From NCBI GenBank assembly GCA_021292165.1, contig CM037880.1:185687970-185751969 (forward strand): DNA of 64,000 nt, given 5' to 3'. The notes under the pieces are model-generated. The model made no database searches. It was not told where the DNA came from and worked only from the letters and a program-made list of their open reading frames with translations. Both the position numbers and the translations under genes were made by a program. The DNA comes from Shinisaurus crocodilurus. Lineage: Eukaryota > Chordata > Lepidosauria > Squamata > Shinisauridae. Shown piece by piece: positions 54,849 to 64,000 of this stretch (positions are counted from its first letter, which is position 1; every line of letters starts with the position of its first letter).

Positions 54849-55039
54849 CATGGAATTAGAGATGTGAAGGCTTTCAGGGGTGGGTGGGACCTGGGAAACA
54901 TCCCCTCCCCAATAAATTCAGAAAAAAATTTCTTCCCAAATTTTCCCTGGGAAAAAAGTTTTTCTTTTTTTGCCCGTTCTGTCCCCCCTTCCATTTTTTC
55001 CATCCCCCCCACCCAGGCCTTCATATCTCTACATGTATC
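54849..55039. mobile_element. hAT MITE
   Basis: The element (54857-55031) starts tagagatgtgaaggc and ends gccttcatatctcta. Flanks catggaat and catgtatc share 5 of 8. The interior is strongly pyrimidine/purine split. Confidence 0.6.
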
Positions 55040-55084
55040 ATGACAAGAATGATTGGTCATTCTGGCATCCACTCTGGCATTCTG

Positions 55085-55751
55085 ACACAGGACAGCCAAG
55101 TCAGTAAGATTTATTTGTTATAGCAAATCTCACAGTAAAAACTTAATGGTTACACACTTTAGAAATCTTATAGCTCCACAACAGCTTTAGGCCCAAGGCT
55201 TAGTTCAAGAAACAGCCCAAAGCCCTTTAACTACAACCATGTCTGAGTTCAATTTAGCAATTGTTTCCAAGTTGCAATCTATGCATTGCAGAATATAAGG
55301 CAAGGTCAAGGGTCACAATAAATCCAAGCAGGATAAATCCACCTGGCTGTTGTGCAGCAAAATCCGAGCCCACTCAGTTGGCTACTCCTCAACCAGGCCG
55401 CACACACATGACAGATACAGAGCCAAGGTTGTCAGCAGGAACACCTCTGGACTCATGAGGCACCCAAAACAAACAGCTGAGGTGCAGCAAGAAAATTTGG
55501 CCATTGCATGGCCAAAAAATTGGCCCAACTTAGCTTGCTACTCCCTGTCACAGGATGTGCCAACTTGCTCCCAACTGACTCCAGTGACTGCCCTCTGATG
55601 GGACAAGCAAGGTGTGACTCTTTCCCTCCGAAGACCTGGCTGCTCACTCCAGCAGCCAGAAAGGAAAGAGGCCGGCTGTTGGGGCAGAGCTAGCTTTTAA
55701 AGCCCTAGCTCCACCCCATCATGCTACAGGTGTGCTAGGCACGCCGTAACA
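55085..55751 (-). mobile_element. LTR-like element
   Basis: The minus strand starts tgttacggcgtgcctagc, has a TATA-like ctttaaaagctagc (55694 region) and a G/C-rich middle, and finishes with a polyA signal aataaatctta (55108-55118). This promoter-then-polyA order fits an LTR of about 0.65 kb. The 3' terminus and target duplication are not clear. Confidence 0.5.
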
Positions 55752-56639
55752 CACCTGATTTCCCACCTCCCTCCATCCACAAATGCCGTTCCCTGTCTAA
55801 GCCATTCCGGCAGGGCAGGGGGGGGGGAATGGGCTTCTATGACTGAACTGGAACTTTACACCATCTGGGTCATTTCTGAATTAGATTCTGACTTTAAAAC
55901 TAAAGGGCCCATAGCAGTGCTTGAGCCAATCCCAACAACATGGGATAGAGGGGTGAGGTTTTTTTGTTTTCCTCAGACAGTTCATTAATATTTCAGCTTA
56001 AATTAACAGGGGAGGAGGAGAAACAGTTTCTTTCTCTTCAAGTTCTAGGTAGGCAATCTACTATCAGCTGAGCAAAGAGTGGCCCTCAGCATCAAGTGGA
56101 TGGGTCTAAACTTTACATGGTTGTTGTTGGGTTATTTGAGAGCTGCTGCCTGCCCTGAACAAGTTATGCTGCCCAGGTTCAGATGACATGACAAGCCACG
56201 CCAGCGTGGGTACTTAGGGAAATCTGGCCAGCGTGTGTGGTGGCTGCAACAAGCCATGGTGGCTTGTTTCAGCTGCCATGATCATGCAAACTGAGTCATC
56301 GTGTCCTCCTCAAAAATAGGTTGATGGTCCTGGGAGCCCTGATTGGGCTACAGCTCCCTGACTTATGTTTATGAATGTGCATTCTGTTGTCCAATTCTAT
56401 TTGTTTGCTTCAGGGTACACTGGTGTAGTGTCCTATAGAAAATGCGGTTGATGTATAAAGTGTGGCAACTGGAAGAGGCTGTTCTTACCATGGATCTGAT
56501 TTTCTGCTGTTTAGCAGCACAACATGTACATCTTCAGGTCAATGGCATTTTGCATGGGTACCCTTATGGATCAACAATATGCTTGCCAACATATTCACTT
56601 GAGCAATGCTTTCCCAATTCCTGTTCCCAACGGTCTCTT
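55752..56639. other. Mostly unrecognised
   Basis: 56165-56310 repeats 'acaagccac / gtggcttgt' words like those at 6790-7070, probably a MITE fragment. An 8-G run is near 55820. No gene seen. Confidence 0.4.
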
Positions 56640-56900
56640 TTCTACTTCAGATACTGACTTCTTCATCATCTGAACTCATGGGAAGGAAGCCCATAAGAAA
56701 TTCTACTAGGACTTCAACAACTGCTGTACCACCATCAACCACCTGAGCCTCAACCAGTCTATGCAGCAGATTCACTTTCTGGACACCACGGTGTTACTAA
56801 GCAATAAACATATAAGCACTATCTTATTCTGAAAACCACTTGACAGACATCTGTATGCTTCCAGCTACCAGCTAGAATGCACCATATCTATCTTCTACGG
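56640..56900 (+). pseudogene. Penelope-like element RT remnant
   Basis: One frame reads DFFII, then THGKEAHKKFY, TTINHLSLNQSMQQIHFLDTT (given here in part), LLSNKHISTILF and KPLDRHLYASSYQLE. This is the 'FLDTxV...L..KPTDRH.YLH.S..HP' stretch that follows the catalytic motif in Penelope-like reverse transcriptases. Three in-frame stops kill it. The GIY-YIG domain and terminal repeats are absent. Penelope-like elements are minor components of reptile genomes. Confidence 0.65.
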
Positions 56901-56957
56901 CCATGGCCTACATGGGCACACATGCACATGTGTGTATTTGCACTTTGTGCATCTGAT

Positions 56958-57085
56958 TGATTGTATTGTATTTATAGCCCACCTTTTTTTTTTCCTGCTA
57001 GGAACCCAAAGTGGCTTACAGAATCTTCCTCCTCTTCTCCCATTTTATCCTCACAACAACCCTATGAGGTAGGTTGTAGTATCTG
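56958..57085 (-). mobile_element. Sauria-type SINE, 3' end
   Basis: The minus strand ends tgggctataaatacaata after ggttgttgtgaggataaaat and gtaagccactttgggttcc. Tail of the 41478 family. Confidence 0.7.
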
Positions 57086-57864
57086 ATAAGTGGATACTAG
57101 TCCACAAATGCTTACGATACACTAAAATGGATAGATTTTAAGGTGACTTGGAACTCTTTCTAGTTTTTGCCTCAACAGACTAATACTTCTATCCCTCTGC
57201 AGTTTATTCCCATAAATCTGTCCAACACTGTATTAGTAGCAGTCAGAATATTCCTTCTTTTTAAGTAAGGCCAGCCAGAGCCAGGTCAGAGAGTCAGTAA
57301 AAATGGTGGGCAATGTGGTTCCTGCAGTGGGATTCAGAGTATGCTGGAGGCACAGGAGTTGGAAAATCCAGGAATGAATGCCTTCACCAGTCAAAACTTC
57401 CAAGAAATAAAAATCTAGCAGTGTTATTCTTCTTCCATAACACCTTATTTATATATCCAGACTGTTCTGAGAGTTAAGATGTCACTTGGCTGCTCAGCTT
57501 CATGTTAAGAAGGTATAATGAAATGGAATCCTGGTGCGGACCTGAGCGTTTAAAGAATATAAAGTAGGGTGCAGCCTACTAAAACAAAAGGCATCGCTTG
57601 AGAAGCTGTCAAGCACCAAGGAATGGCAGCAGAACTCTCCAGCTATGTCTCCACACTTCAGTGAACCAAAATTTTTCAATTAATTCTTGATGCTTGGGGG
57701 GGGGGAGTGTGGGAGTTTTGATGCTTAGCACAGGCTCTTGGGTAGCTCAGCCAACTACGTGTTTTTCTACTGTTTAAAGGCGTGCTGGGCAAGAGTTAGA
57801 GCCAAAATAGATATTACCTTAAATGTGTGTCTAGAAGCTATGTCTTTGTTTCCCCTGCATTTTT
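57086..57864. other. No recognised feature
   Basis: A G10 run is near 57697. No gene seen. Confidence 0.45.
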
Positions 57865-57955
57865 ATTTTAGAGTAGTGCAAAAGCCCCCCCCCCCCCCGC
57901 CTCCTCATGCTACAGTCCCAATCTGGATCAGGGCTTCTGCACCTATTCTAAAGTT
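57865..57955. repeat. Foldback MITE, relative of 28-141
   Basis: tttagagtagtgcaaaagccc faces gggcttctgcacctattcta. A C14 run lies inside. It is a diverged copy of the first feature. Confidence 0.45.
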
Positions 57956-58076
57956 AATATGAAAAAAAAGAAAGAAGACGTAGCTGCTAGAGACACATTT
58001 AAAGTGATGTCTGTTTTGGCCTTTATATTTTACTGTCAGTTAGCTTTTCTGGATTCTGGATATGGAGCACAGGCAC

Positions 58077-58330
58077 TAAGAACATATGAAGAGTCCTGCT
58101 GGATCAGAACAAATGTCCATCTGACCCAGCATCCTGCTTCTAGCGGTGGCCGACAAGATATTTCCAGGAGAGATGCACAAATTAGGCACAGAGCAAAAAC
58201 CTTCTGCCATCCTGCCAGCAATTGGTATTCAGAGGTATTCTGTCTGTAAACATATAGGATTGTATCCAGTGTCATCTAACTTAAGTCCCATTCATTTCAA
58301 TGCGCCTATTCTAAACAGGCTCTAACACTG
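58077..58330 (+). repeat. 'aagaacatatgaagagtcc' repeat plus MITE half
   Basis: 58077-58245 has tcctgctggatcagaac and ccatctgacccagcatcctg (family of 20056). 58250-58330 (ataggattgtatccagtg, taagtcccattcatttcaat) is half of the 'caatccta' repeat. Confidence 0.55.
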
Positions 58331-58437
58331 GATATACAACTCATTATCATTACTTTCATTACAACCCATTACATTCATATCAGGGCTAATAGCCTGCTGA
58401 TTGACCTATACTCCATGGGTTGGATCTAGACATAGTC

Positions 58438-60317
58438 ATATTTATTTATTTATTTATTTATTTAATACATATTTTTTTATACCGCCCAGTAGCCGAAGCT
58501 CTCTGGGCAGTTTACAACAGTTAAAATCATAAAATGCAATATAAAATTTAAAACCACAGATTAAAAACAAACAGCAGAGCTAGCAGCAGCAGTTACAATA
58601 ACGGAATTAAAAACAACTACAAGATTAAAATAATTAAGATGATTAAAATGCCTGGGAGAATAGAAAGGTCTTCACCTGGCGCCGGAAAGAATACAAAGTA
58701 GGCACCAGGCGAACCTCTTTGGGGAGCTCATTCCATAACCAGGGTGCCACAGCAGAAAAGGCCCTCACTTCCTTTGGCAGGGGCTCTCGGAGAAGGACCG
58801 CTCATGCAGATCTTAGTGTCCGGGCAGGTACATATGAGAGGAGACGATCCTTCAGATACCCTGGCCCCAAGCCGTTTAGGGCTTTAAATGTTAGCACCAG
58901 CACTTTGAATCTGGCCCGGAAACAGACTGGCAGCCAGTGCAGATGAGAAAGCACTGGCATAATATGTTCTCATCGGCCAGTCCCTGTTAACAATCTTGCT
59001 GCCCTATTTTGGACCAGCTGAAGTTTCCGGACCGTTTTCAAAGGCAGCCCTACGTATAACGCATTGCAGTAATCCAAACGAGAGGTTACCAGAGCATGGA
59101 TAACTGTAGCTAGGCTATCTCTGTCCAGATAAGGACGTAGTTGGTATATCAGGCTAAGCTGATAAAAGGTGCTCCGTGCCACCGAGTTGACCGGTGCCTC
59201 GAGTGACAGTTGTGGATCCAAGAGCACCCCCAAACTATGAACCTGATCCTTCAGGGGGAGTGCAACCCCATCCAGAACTGGTTGAATATCACTTAGCCGG
59301 GCAGACGAACCACCCACTAACCGTACCTCCGTCTTATCTGGATTGAGTCTCAGTTTATTAGCCCTCATCCAGTCCATTACCGTGCCCAGGCACTGATTCA
59401 GAACAGCCACTGCCTCACCTGGATTAGATGAAAAGGAGAGATAGAGCTGGGTGTCATCTGCATATTGATGACACCTCAGCCCACACCTCCAGATAACCTC
59501 TCCCAGTGGTTTCATGTAGATGTTAAACAGCATAGGGGATAAAATAGAGCCCTGTGGCACCCCATGGCATAACTGCCAAGGGGCAGAGCAGTAATCCCCC
59601 AGCATCACCTTCTGGAATTGGCCACCCAAGTAGGATCGGAACCACTGGAGCGCAGTGCCTCCAACTCCCAACCCAGACAACCTATCCAGAAGGATACCAT
59701 TGTCAATGGTATCGAAAGCCGCTGAGAGGTCCAAGAGAATCAACAGGGTCGCACTCCCCCTGTCCCTCTCCCGGCAGAGGTGATCCCACAGGGCGACCAA
59801 GGCAGTTTCCATTCCAAAACCAGGCCTGAATCCAGATTGAAATGGATCTAGATAGTCCATTTCATCCAAGAGTGCCTGGAGTTGACCAGCAACCACCCGC
59901 TCAAGCACCTTGCCCAGGAATGGGATATTAGCTACTGGCCTGTAGTTATTAACATCATCCGGGTCCAGGTTAGGCTTTTTAAGAAGTGGCCTAATCACCA
60001 CCTCTTTCAAAGAGGCCGGCACCACTCCCTCTCTCAAGGAGGCATTTACAACCTCCTGGACCCAGCCGGCTATCCCCTCCTTATTTGATGTAATAAGCCA
60101 CTATGGGCAAGGGTGAAGCACACAGGTGGTCAACCAGACTTGACCAAGCACCCTGTCCGCTTCCTCGGGCCTCAATAACTGAAATCCATCCGATAAAACC
60201 AGACCAGACGGTGCTCTGGACACCTCTACTAACGGAGCTGCACTAATTGTGGTGTCCAATTCATGATGAATTTGAGCGACTTTATCTTCAAAGTGCTGTG
60301 CAAACTCATCACAGCGT
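58438..60317 (-). mobile_element. L2-lineage LINE, longest copy
   Basis: Starts with (TTTA)n (reversed tail) and the stem-loop ataccgcccagtagccgaag / ctctgggcagt, followed by UTR and C-terminal ORF2 blocks in broken frame (58700-58969). The open polymerase frame and an upstream stretch follow to about 60317, where L2 similarity ends at an 'acttagagtagaccca' MITE. 5'-truncated. Confidence 0.88.
58970..60037 (-). CDS. L2-type reverse transcriptase, truncated ORF2
   Basis: RNA-templated DNA polymerase of an L2-lineage non-LTR retrotransposon, which copies element RNA at a nicked target. The 355-codon open frame shows the fingers/palm in order: PLLKKPNLDPDDVNNYRPV (about 18-36), FQSGFRPGFGMETAL (67-81), ILLDLSAAFDTIDNGILLDRL with the first catalytic Asp (98-118), HGVPQGSILSPMLFNIYM (158-175), YADD (191-194), LNPDKTEV (235-242), then LDYCNALYVGLP. 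The LDLSAAFDT wording fits L2 rather than CR1. The frame stays open left to about 60101 before a stop; the first Met is not the natural start. The C-terminus continues out of frame below 58970. Endonuclease and ORF1 are missing, so it is immobile. Confidence 0.9.
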   Translation of the reverse strand: MREGVVPASLKEVVIRPLLKKPNLDPDDVNNYRPVANIPFLGKVLERVVAGQLQALLDEMDYLDPFQSGFRPGFGMETALVALWDHLCRERDRGSATLLILLDLSAAFDTIDNGILLDRLSGLGVGGTALQWFRSYLGGQFQKVMLGDYCSAPWQLCHGVPQGSILSPMLFNIYMKPLGEVIWRCGLRCHQYADDTQLYLSFSSNPGEAVAVLNQCLGTVMDWMRANKLRLNPDKTEVRLVGGSSARLSDIQPVLDGVALPLKDQVHSLGVLLDPQLSLEAPVNSVARSTFYQLSLIYQLRPYLDRDSLATVIHALVTSRLDYCNALYVGLPLKTVRKLQLVQNRAARLLTGTGR

Positions 60318-60664
60318 GCTACTTAGAGTAGACCCATTGAAATCAATGGGACTTAAGACAGTTATGGAAATTGATTTAAGTGTGACCAAGTCTGGATCCA
60401 ACCCCATGAATTTGTCTAATACCCTTAAGCCATCTGAGACATTGGCCATGATCACATCATGTGTTAGTGATTAATTACGCAGAGACAGTGTGAGAAAGCA
60501 GTTTCTTTTCTCTATTCTGAATCTACTGCAGTTCTAATAAATTGCATTGTGTGATCTTGAGTTGTAGTATTGTGAAAGAAAAAGAGTGATATTTCTCTAT
60601 TCACCTTCTCCATAATATTCATACTTTTATATACGTCTATCATGCCCGCCCACCTCCACCCTTA
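60318..60664. other. MITE remnant and unique-looking sequence
   Basis: 60318-60400 holds gagtagacccattgaaatca / atgggacttaag, a 'caatccta' repeat interior. The rest is unremarkable. Confidence 0.4.
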
Positions 60665-60771
60665 GGGTGCAATCCTTTGCATGTTTAGACAGAAAAAAAG
60701 ACCATACTGGCTGGGGAACGCTGGGAGCTGTAGGACTTTTTTTGTTTAAACATGCATAAGATGTGCCCATA
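60662..60771. mobile_element. Palindromic Harbinger-like MITE
   Basis: The element (60665-60768) starts gggtgcaatcctttgcatg and ends catgcataagatgtgccc, flanked by TTA and ATA. The interior gctgggaacgctgggagctg is shared with 7453 and 13548. Confidence 0.65.
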
Positions 60772-60816
60772 GTCATCATTTTCCTGAACTGAAAAGTCCC
60801 AAAGGCTTTTGTTTTT

Positions 60817-60905
60817 CCCAGGGCTGGCCCTGCCATTAGACAGAGTGAGGCAGCTGCCTCAGACAGCTGATTTGGGATGTCATGAAAGGGAAGCAAGCTT
60901 TGTTT
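60817..60905. mobile_element. hAT 5' terminal fragment
   Basis: cagggctggccctgccatta, gacagagtgaggcagctgcc and tcagacagctga match 63674-63735. The termini are related to those of the 9347 element. The right end was not found. Confidence 0.5.
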
Positions 60906-61377
60906 TTTTTAATGCCAAGGAGGGGGAGAGGTGATTGTGGTTCCAAAATAATTTGGCTTGCCTTTGATGCATCTTGAGTCTTGACAGGGGTGCAGGGGAG
61001 CATGCTATTGGCTGCTCTGCTCCACTCAGAAAAATGTCTTGGGCCTGCTCTGGTCTTTCCTTGTAGTGGAAGTGTTCCAAACCTCTAGGTCATATTGGTT
61101 GCCCTTTTCCTGATGAAAAAAGAGACAAAATCTCAAGATGTTGAAAAAATATATACAGTCTCAGGATCAATCTGGGAGATATTTTTTTAGAGATCTCTAC
61201 AGGCAATTTTTAGAAATTTAACCCCTGAAGAAGGCCCAGTTATATGTTAAAGGGGAAAAACATGTTGAGCCACTTCAAGGAATAAAACTATATATTCAAC
61301 ATCTTGAGACTTTGCCTCCTTTTTCATTGGGTTATTTTGGATTTTCTCCAGTTGGATATTTATATCATGGCATTATT
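60906..61377. other. No recognised feature
   Basis: 'aaatctcaagatgttgaa' (61129) and 'caacatcttgagactttgcc' (61298) form a 15-bp inverted pair about 150 bases apart. Possibly a foldback element. Confidence 0.4.
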
Positions 61378-61519
61378 TCATTCATGTCATTCATTTCATT
61401 TATTACATTTCTATACCACCCAATAGTCGAAGCTCTCTGGGTGGTTTACAAAGCTTAAAACCTTTTTTAAAAATTATGAAAACCATATACATACAAACAT
61501 ATAAACATACAACACAAAG

Positions 61520-61550
<31 letters not shown>

Positions 61551-61870
61551 TCTAAAAACAATTTTAAAAACTCAACAACAAGAAAAATTCAAGACCTGAT
61601 TAAAACTGCATGATATGCTGCCAAATGCTTGAGAGGAGAAGAAAAAGGTCTTAACCTGGCACTGAAAAGATAACAATGTTGGAGCCAGGCAGGCCTCATC
61701 AGGGAGACTATTCCTAAATTGGAGGGCCACCACTGAGAAGGCCCTCTCCCTCATTGCCGCTTTCTGAATCTCCCTTGGAGGAGGCACCTGGAGGAGGACC
61801 TTAGATGACAACCATAGTGTGTGGGTAGATTCATGCCAGGAGAGGTGCTCCATCAGGATTATAATCCTAG
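61378..61870 (-). mobile_element. L2-lineage LINE, 3' end
   Basis: Left edge attacatttctataccaccc, aatagtcgaagctctctggg is the tail stem-loop. A (CA)n tract (61522-61550) lies in the UTR. The minus strand then has RERAFSVVALQFRNSLPDE and related C-terminal blocks (61640-61760) in a frame of 118 codons with substitutions. 5'-truncated. Confidence 0.7.
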
Positions 61871-62139
61871 CTCTGTTCAGCCTTCTCATGCAAAGAGCTA
61901 ACAGTGTTGTGGAAGCAAGGGGGTGCATGCGAGCCCTGCCTCCAACATCCCTGCTGATGTGCGGCTCCTCTAAAGGCCTTCAAGAGTTCGGTGCTTATGG
62001 CCTTATCAGGGTTCCTGATGGAGGTGACGTTTGTAAGTGCATTCAGTGGGATGTGCTTGCAAACTCCCTTCAACCCTTAGAGCTAAACACACAAAGCTAA
62101 ACACACAGGGACTGGGCTTGCGAGCACACCCCAGGCATA

Positions 62140-62320
62140 CAGGCCTGTGGCTCATGCTGGCACGCTGGCTCAGCTTGTCTGAGCATGGAAAGCTAAGCAG
62201 GGTCAGGCCTGGTTATTACTTGGATGGGAGACCCCTCCTCTAGTTTCCTGCATTGAGCAGGGGGTTGGACTCGAATGCCTTGTAGGCTCCTTCTAACTCT
62301 ATCTATGAAATCTATGACCC
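62140..62320 (+). mobile_element. 5S-derived SINE
   Basis: Plus-strand copy: ggaaagctaagcagggtcag, ttacttggatgggagacc, gggggttggactcgaatgcc and a tctatgaaa tail. Closest in wording to the copy at 46497. Confidence 0.8.
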
Positions 62321-62379
62321 TCACATGGGCAGGCAAACACCTGCATAAAATGACTGTCTGTTTTATTCTTGGTTCCTTT

Positions 62380-62560
62380 CCTAATAATCCCTAGTAAGGA
62401 ACTTGCCTTTTTCACTGCTATTTCTCTTTAGCCAAAAAGACTTCCAGGGCTGCTTACAACAAGGATCAGTAGGAAGACAGCCCCTGCCCTCAGGCTTGCA
62501 ATCTGAAAGACAGGACACACAAGGATAAAGGGATGAGGAGGAAGGAGTGGGGAAAAGCAA
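62380..62560 (-). mobile_element. LINE 3' tail fragment
   Basis: cagcccctgccctcaggct, tgcaatctgaaagacaggac and acacaaggataaagg match, in order, the second tail at 2081-2235. L2-related by style. Confidence 0.5.
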
Positions 62561-63296
62561 CTCCAGCCCCAATTCTTAAAGTCACCGTTCTTATAACGAC
62601 TAGCTGGGAAGGAAACAGGTCAAGGAGCCTGATGGGATGGCAGCAGTTAGGTGACAGACCAAGGAGGGTCAAAGGCAGCTGATCTCTCAGCACAGGTGAT
62701 GGAATAGCCCTGCTTCCCTTATCTTTGTCTGTTCTGCAGCCTGATGGAATAGCTGCCACTAGGTGACAGAGTTGACCTTTGGTGTTGAGGTATCCACCAC
62801 CATGACCAAGATTTCTTTCCTGGCAAGTGACAGACACTTTAGATCTCACCTGTGTATTTGTAGTTCGGATGTTTTGCCACAACATGTGTCACTTGACAGT
62901 GACATTGAATCCCATTTGCCATTTTGCTGTCCATTCACCCAATTTTAAGAAATTATTTTAGAGCGCTTTGTAGTCTGCTTGGGTTTTCCCCTCTATCCTG
63001 GATAATTTTGTATCATTAGTGACAAACCTGGCTTTTTCTCTGCTCACCCCCTCAGGTTCATTTATGAACAAGTTGAATAGTACCCAACTACAGATCTTTG
63101 GGAGAAGAAATCTCTCTGCTTACTTTCTAGCATTACAAAAACTACCCATTTATTCTCTCCCTATGATTAAGCACCATCATTAGTGATGATACTCATTCCC
63201 CATACAACATGGCTGTCGCAGCCAAAATTACTACTAGCTGAATGGCGGTTATTTGTTTGTCATACTCTTCCTAACATTGCTAGTTTTCAGGATACT
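62561..63296. other. No recognised feature
   Basis: 'aggtgacaga-ttgacc' words occur twice (62650, 62761), suggesting a local duplication. No gene was seen. Confidence 0.4.
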
Positions 63297-63299
63297 CTA

Positions 63300-63440
63300 C
63301 AACTGGGTTGGGCAGAAAGTAGTTCTCCAGATGTTTTGGACATAAATTCCCAGCATTTCTGACCATTAGCCATTGTGGCAGGGGCTTCTGGTTGAAGTCC
63401 AAAACAGCTGGAGATCTCCCTTTTGCCCACCCCTGCTCTG
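63300..63440. mobile_element. Palindromic hAT MITE
   Basis: actgggttgggcagaaagt faces ttttgcccacccctg. ctccagatgttttggacata faces aagtccaaaacagctggag. Same family as 23534. The TSD is not clear. Confidence 0.65.
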
Positions 63441-63673
63441 CAATATCCAGATATGGCATTAATCAAGAGGGGTGTTACCTCCTTGGGTGAGGCAACTGCT
63501 GAGTGTGGTATCCTAGTCTCCTTATTTTGTCCAGCAGGACTGATGAATGACTGAAAGGGAGGAAGAATGGCTAAACTGGTGATTATAAGATCCGAAGTGT
63601 TGTTAATTGACTATACAGATATCCCTGAGAAGCTCACCATCAGGGTAAGATGGAGAAAGATATACCCCAACAC

Positions 63674-63870
63674 AGCTGGCCCTACCATTAGGCAGAGTGA
63701 AGCAGTCACCTCAGGCAGCAGATGTTGGGAGGCAGCAGCAAGGTGTTGGAGTAGAGACCTGTGTGTGTCAGTGGGCAGGTTCACATGTCATGCTAAACCA
63801 TCCTGCTAATAAGCCACCAAGGGTTGTTTATTTGCTGAACAACCGAACCTGACAGAATATTGTGCTTGCT
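63674..63870. mobile_element. hAT end fragment and MITE fragment
   Basis: 63674-63735 (cagctggccctaccattagg, cagagtgaagcagtcacctc) is the family of 60817. 63765-63870 (ggttcacatgtcatgctaaac, aataagccaccaagg) resembles 6790-7070. The last 130 bases of the window show nothing. Confidence 0.45.
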
Positions 63871-64000
63871 ATGGCTTGTTCTCATTACCCCCTCAGTCCT
63901 CCTGCCAGTTCCAGCACATATCCCAGGCTCCTTTGCGGCAGAACTCCTTGTTGACTCAATCCCTGCATCAGCACCCTTTCTGCAATTGGTCCACTGGGGT

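Overview
The window looks like non-coding chromosomal DNA from a squamate reptile, most likely a lizard. This is inferred from the repeats: several L2-lineage LINEs with squamate-style 3' ends, SINEs with tRNA-Ala-like and 5S-rRNA-like heads, tRNA-derived SINEs resembling the Sauria type, CR1 pieces, an L1 tail, a Penelope-like scrap, many hAT- and Harbinger-like elements and long microsatellites. I found no host protein-coding exon, functional RNA gene, CRISPR array or bacterial feature. The only reading frames with recognisable protein content come from transposable elements.

Layout. 0-11 kb: L2 and SINE fragments, five small hAT elements, a CR1 ORF1 piece, a long foldback, and an 899-bp very GC-rich hAT element at 9.35-10.25 kb. 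11-18 kb: two copies of one solo-type LTR in opposite orientation (11.0 and 16.8 kb), L2 tails feeding long TCC, TTA and TTC repeats, and a 5S/tRNA dimeric SINE whose B box was hit by a hAT element. 18-31 kb: mostly unique-looking sequence with scattered SINEs, hAT elements, an L1 3' end (26.1-26.8 kb) and an L2 tail. 32-34.7 kb: a Harbinger-like element split by another insertion, plus further copies of a composite MITE-spacer-MITE repeat. 34.9-39.6 kb: one 4.7-kb unit with 25-bp terminal inverted repeats, holding a frameshifted Myb/SANT-like domain, an old retroviral LTR and a purine-rich kilobase. 40-47.6 kb: L2 3' halves in both orientations, LTR and SINE insertions, and a triple nest (L2, then Harbinger-like, then 5S SINE). 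48-58 kb: sparse MITEs, two LTR-like units and the Penelope-like remnant. 58.4-60.3 kb: the best-preserved coding remnant, an L2-type reverse transcriptase on the minus strand. 60.6-64 kb: more L2, 5S SINE and hAT fragments.

The strongest evidence is structural: exact 8-bp duplications around hAT insertions (six perfect cases) and TTA duplications around Harbinger-like MITEs, all read directly from the sequence. Family names are from recognition, not database search. Divergence, copy number and age could not be measured here.
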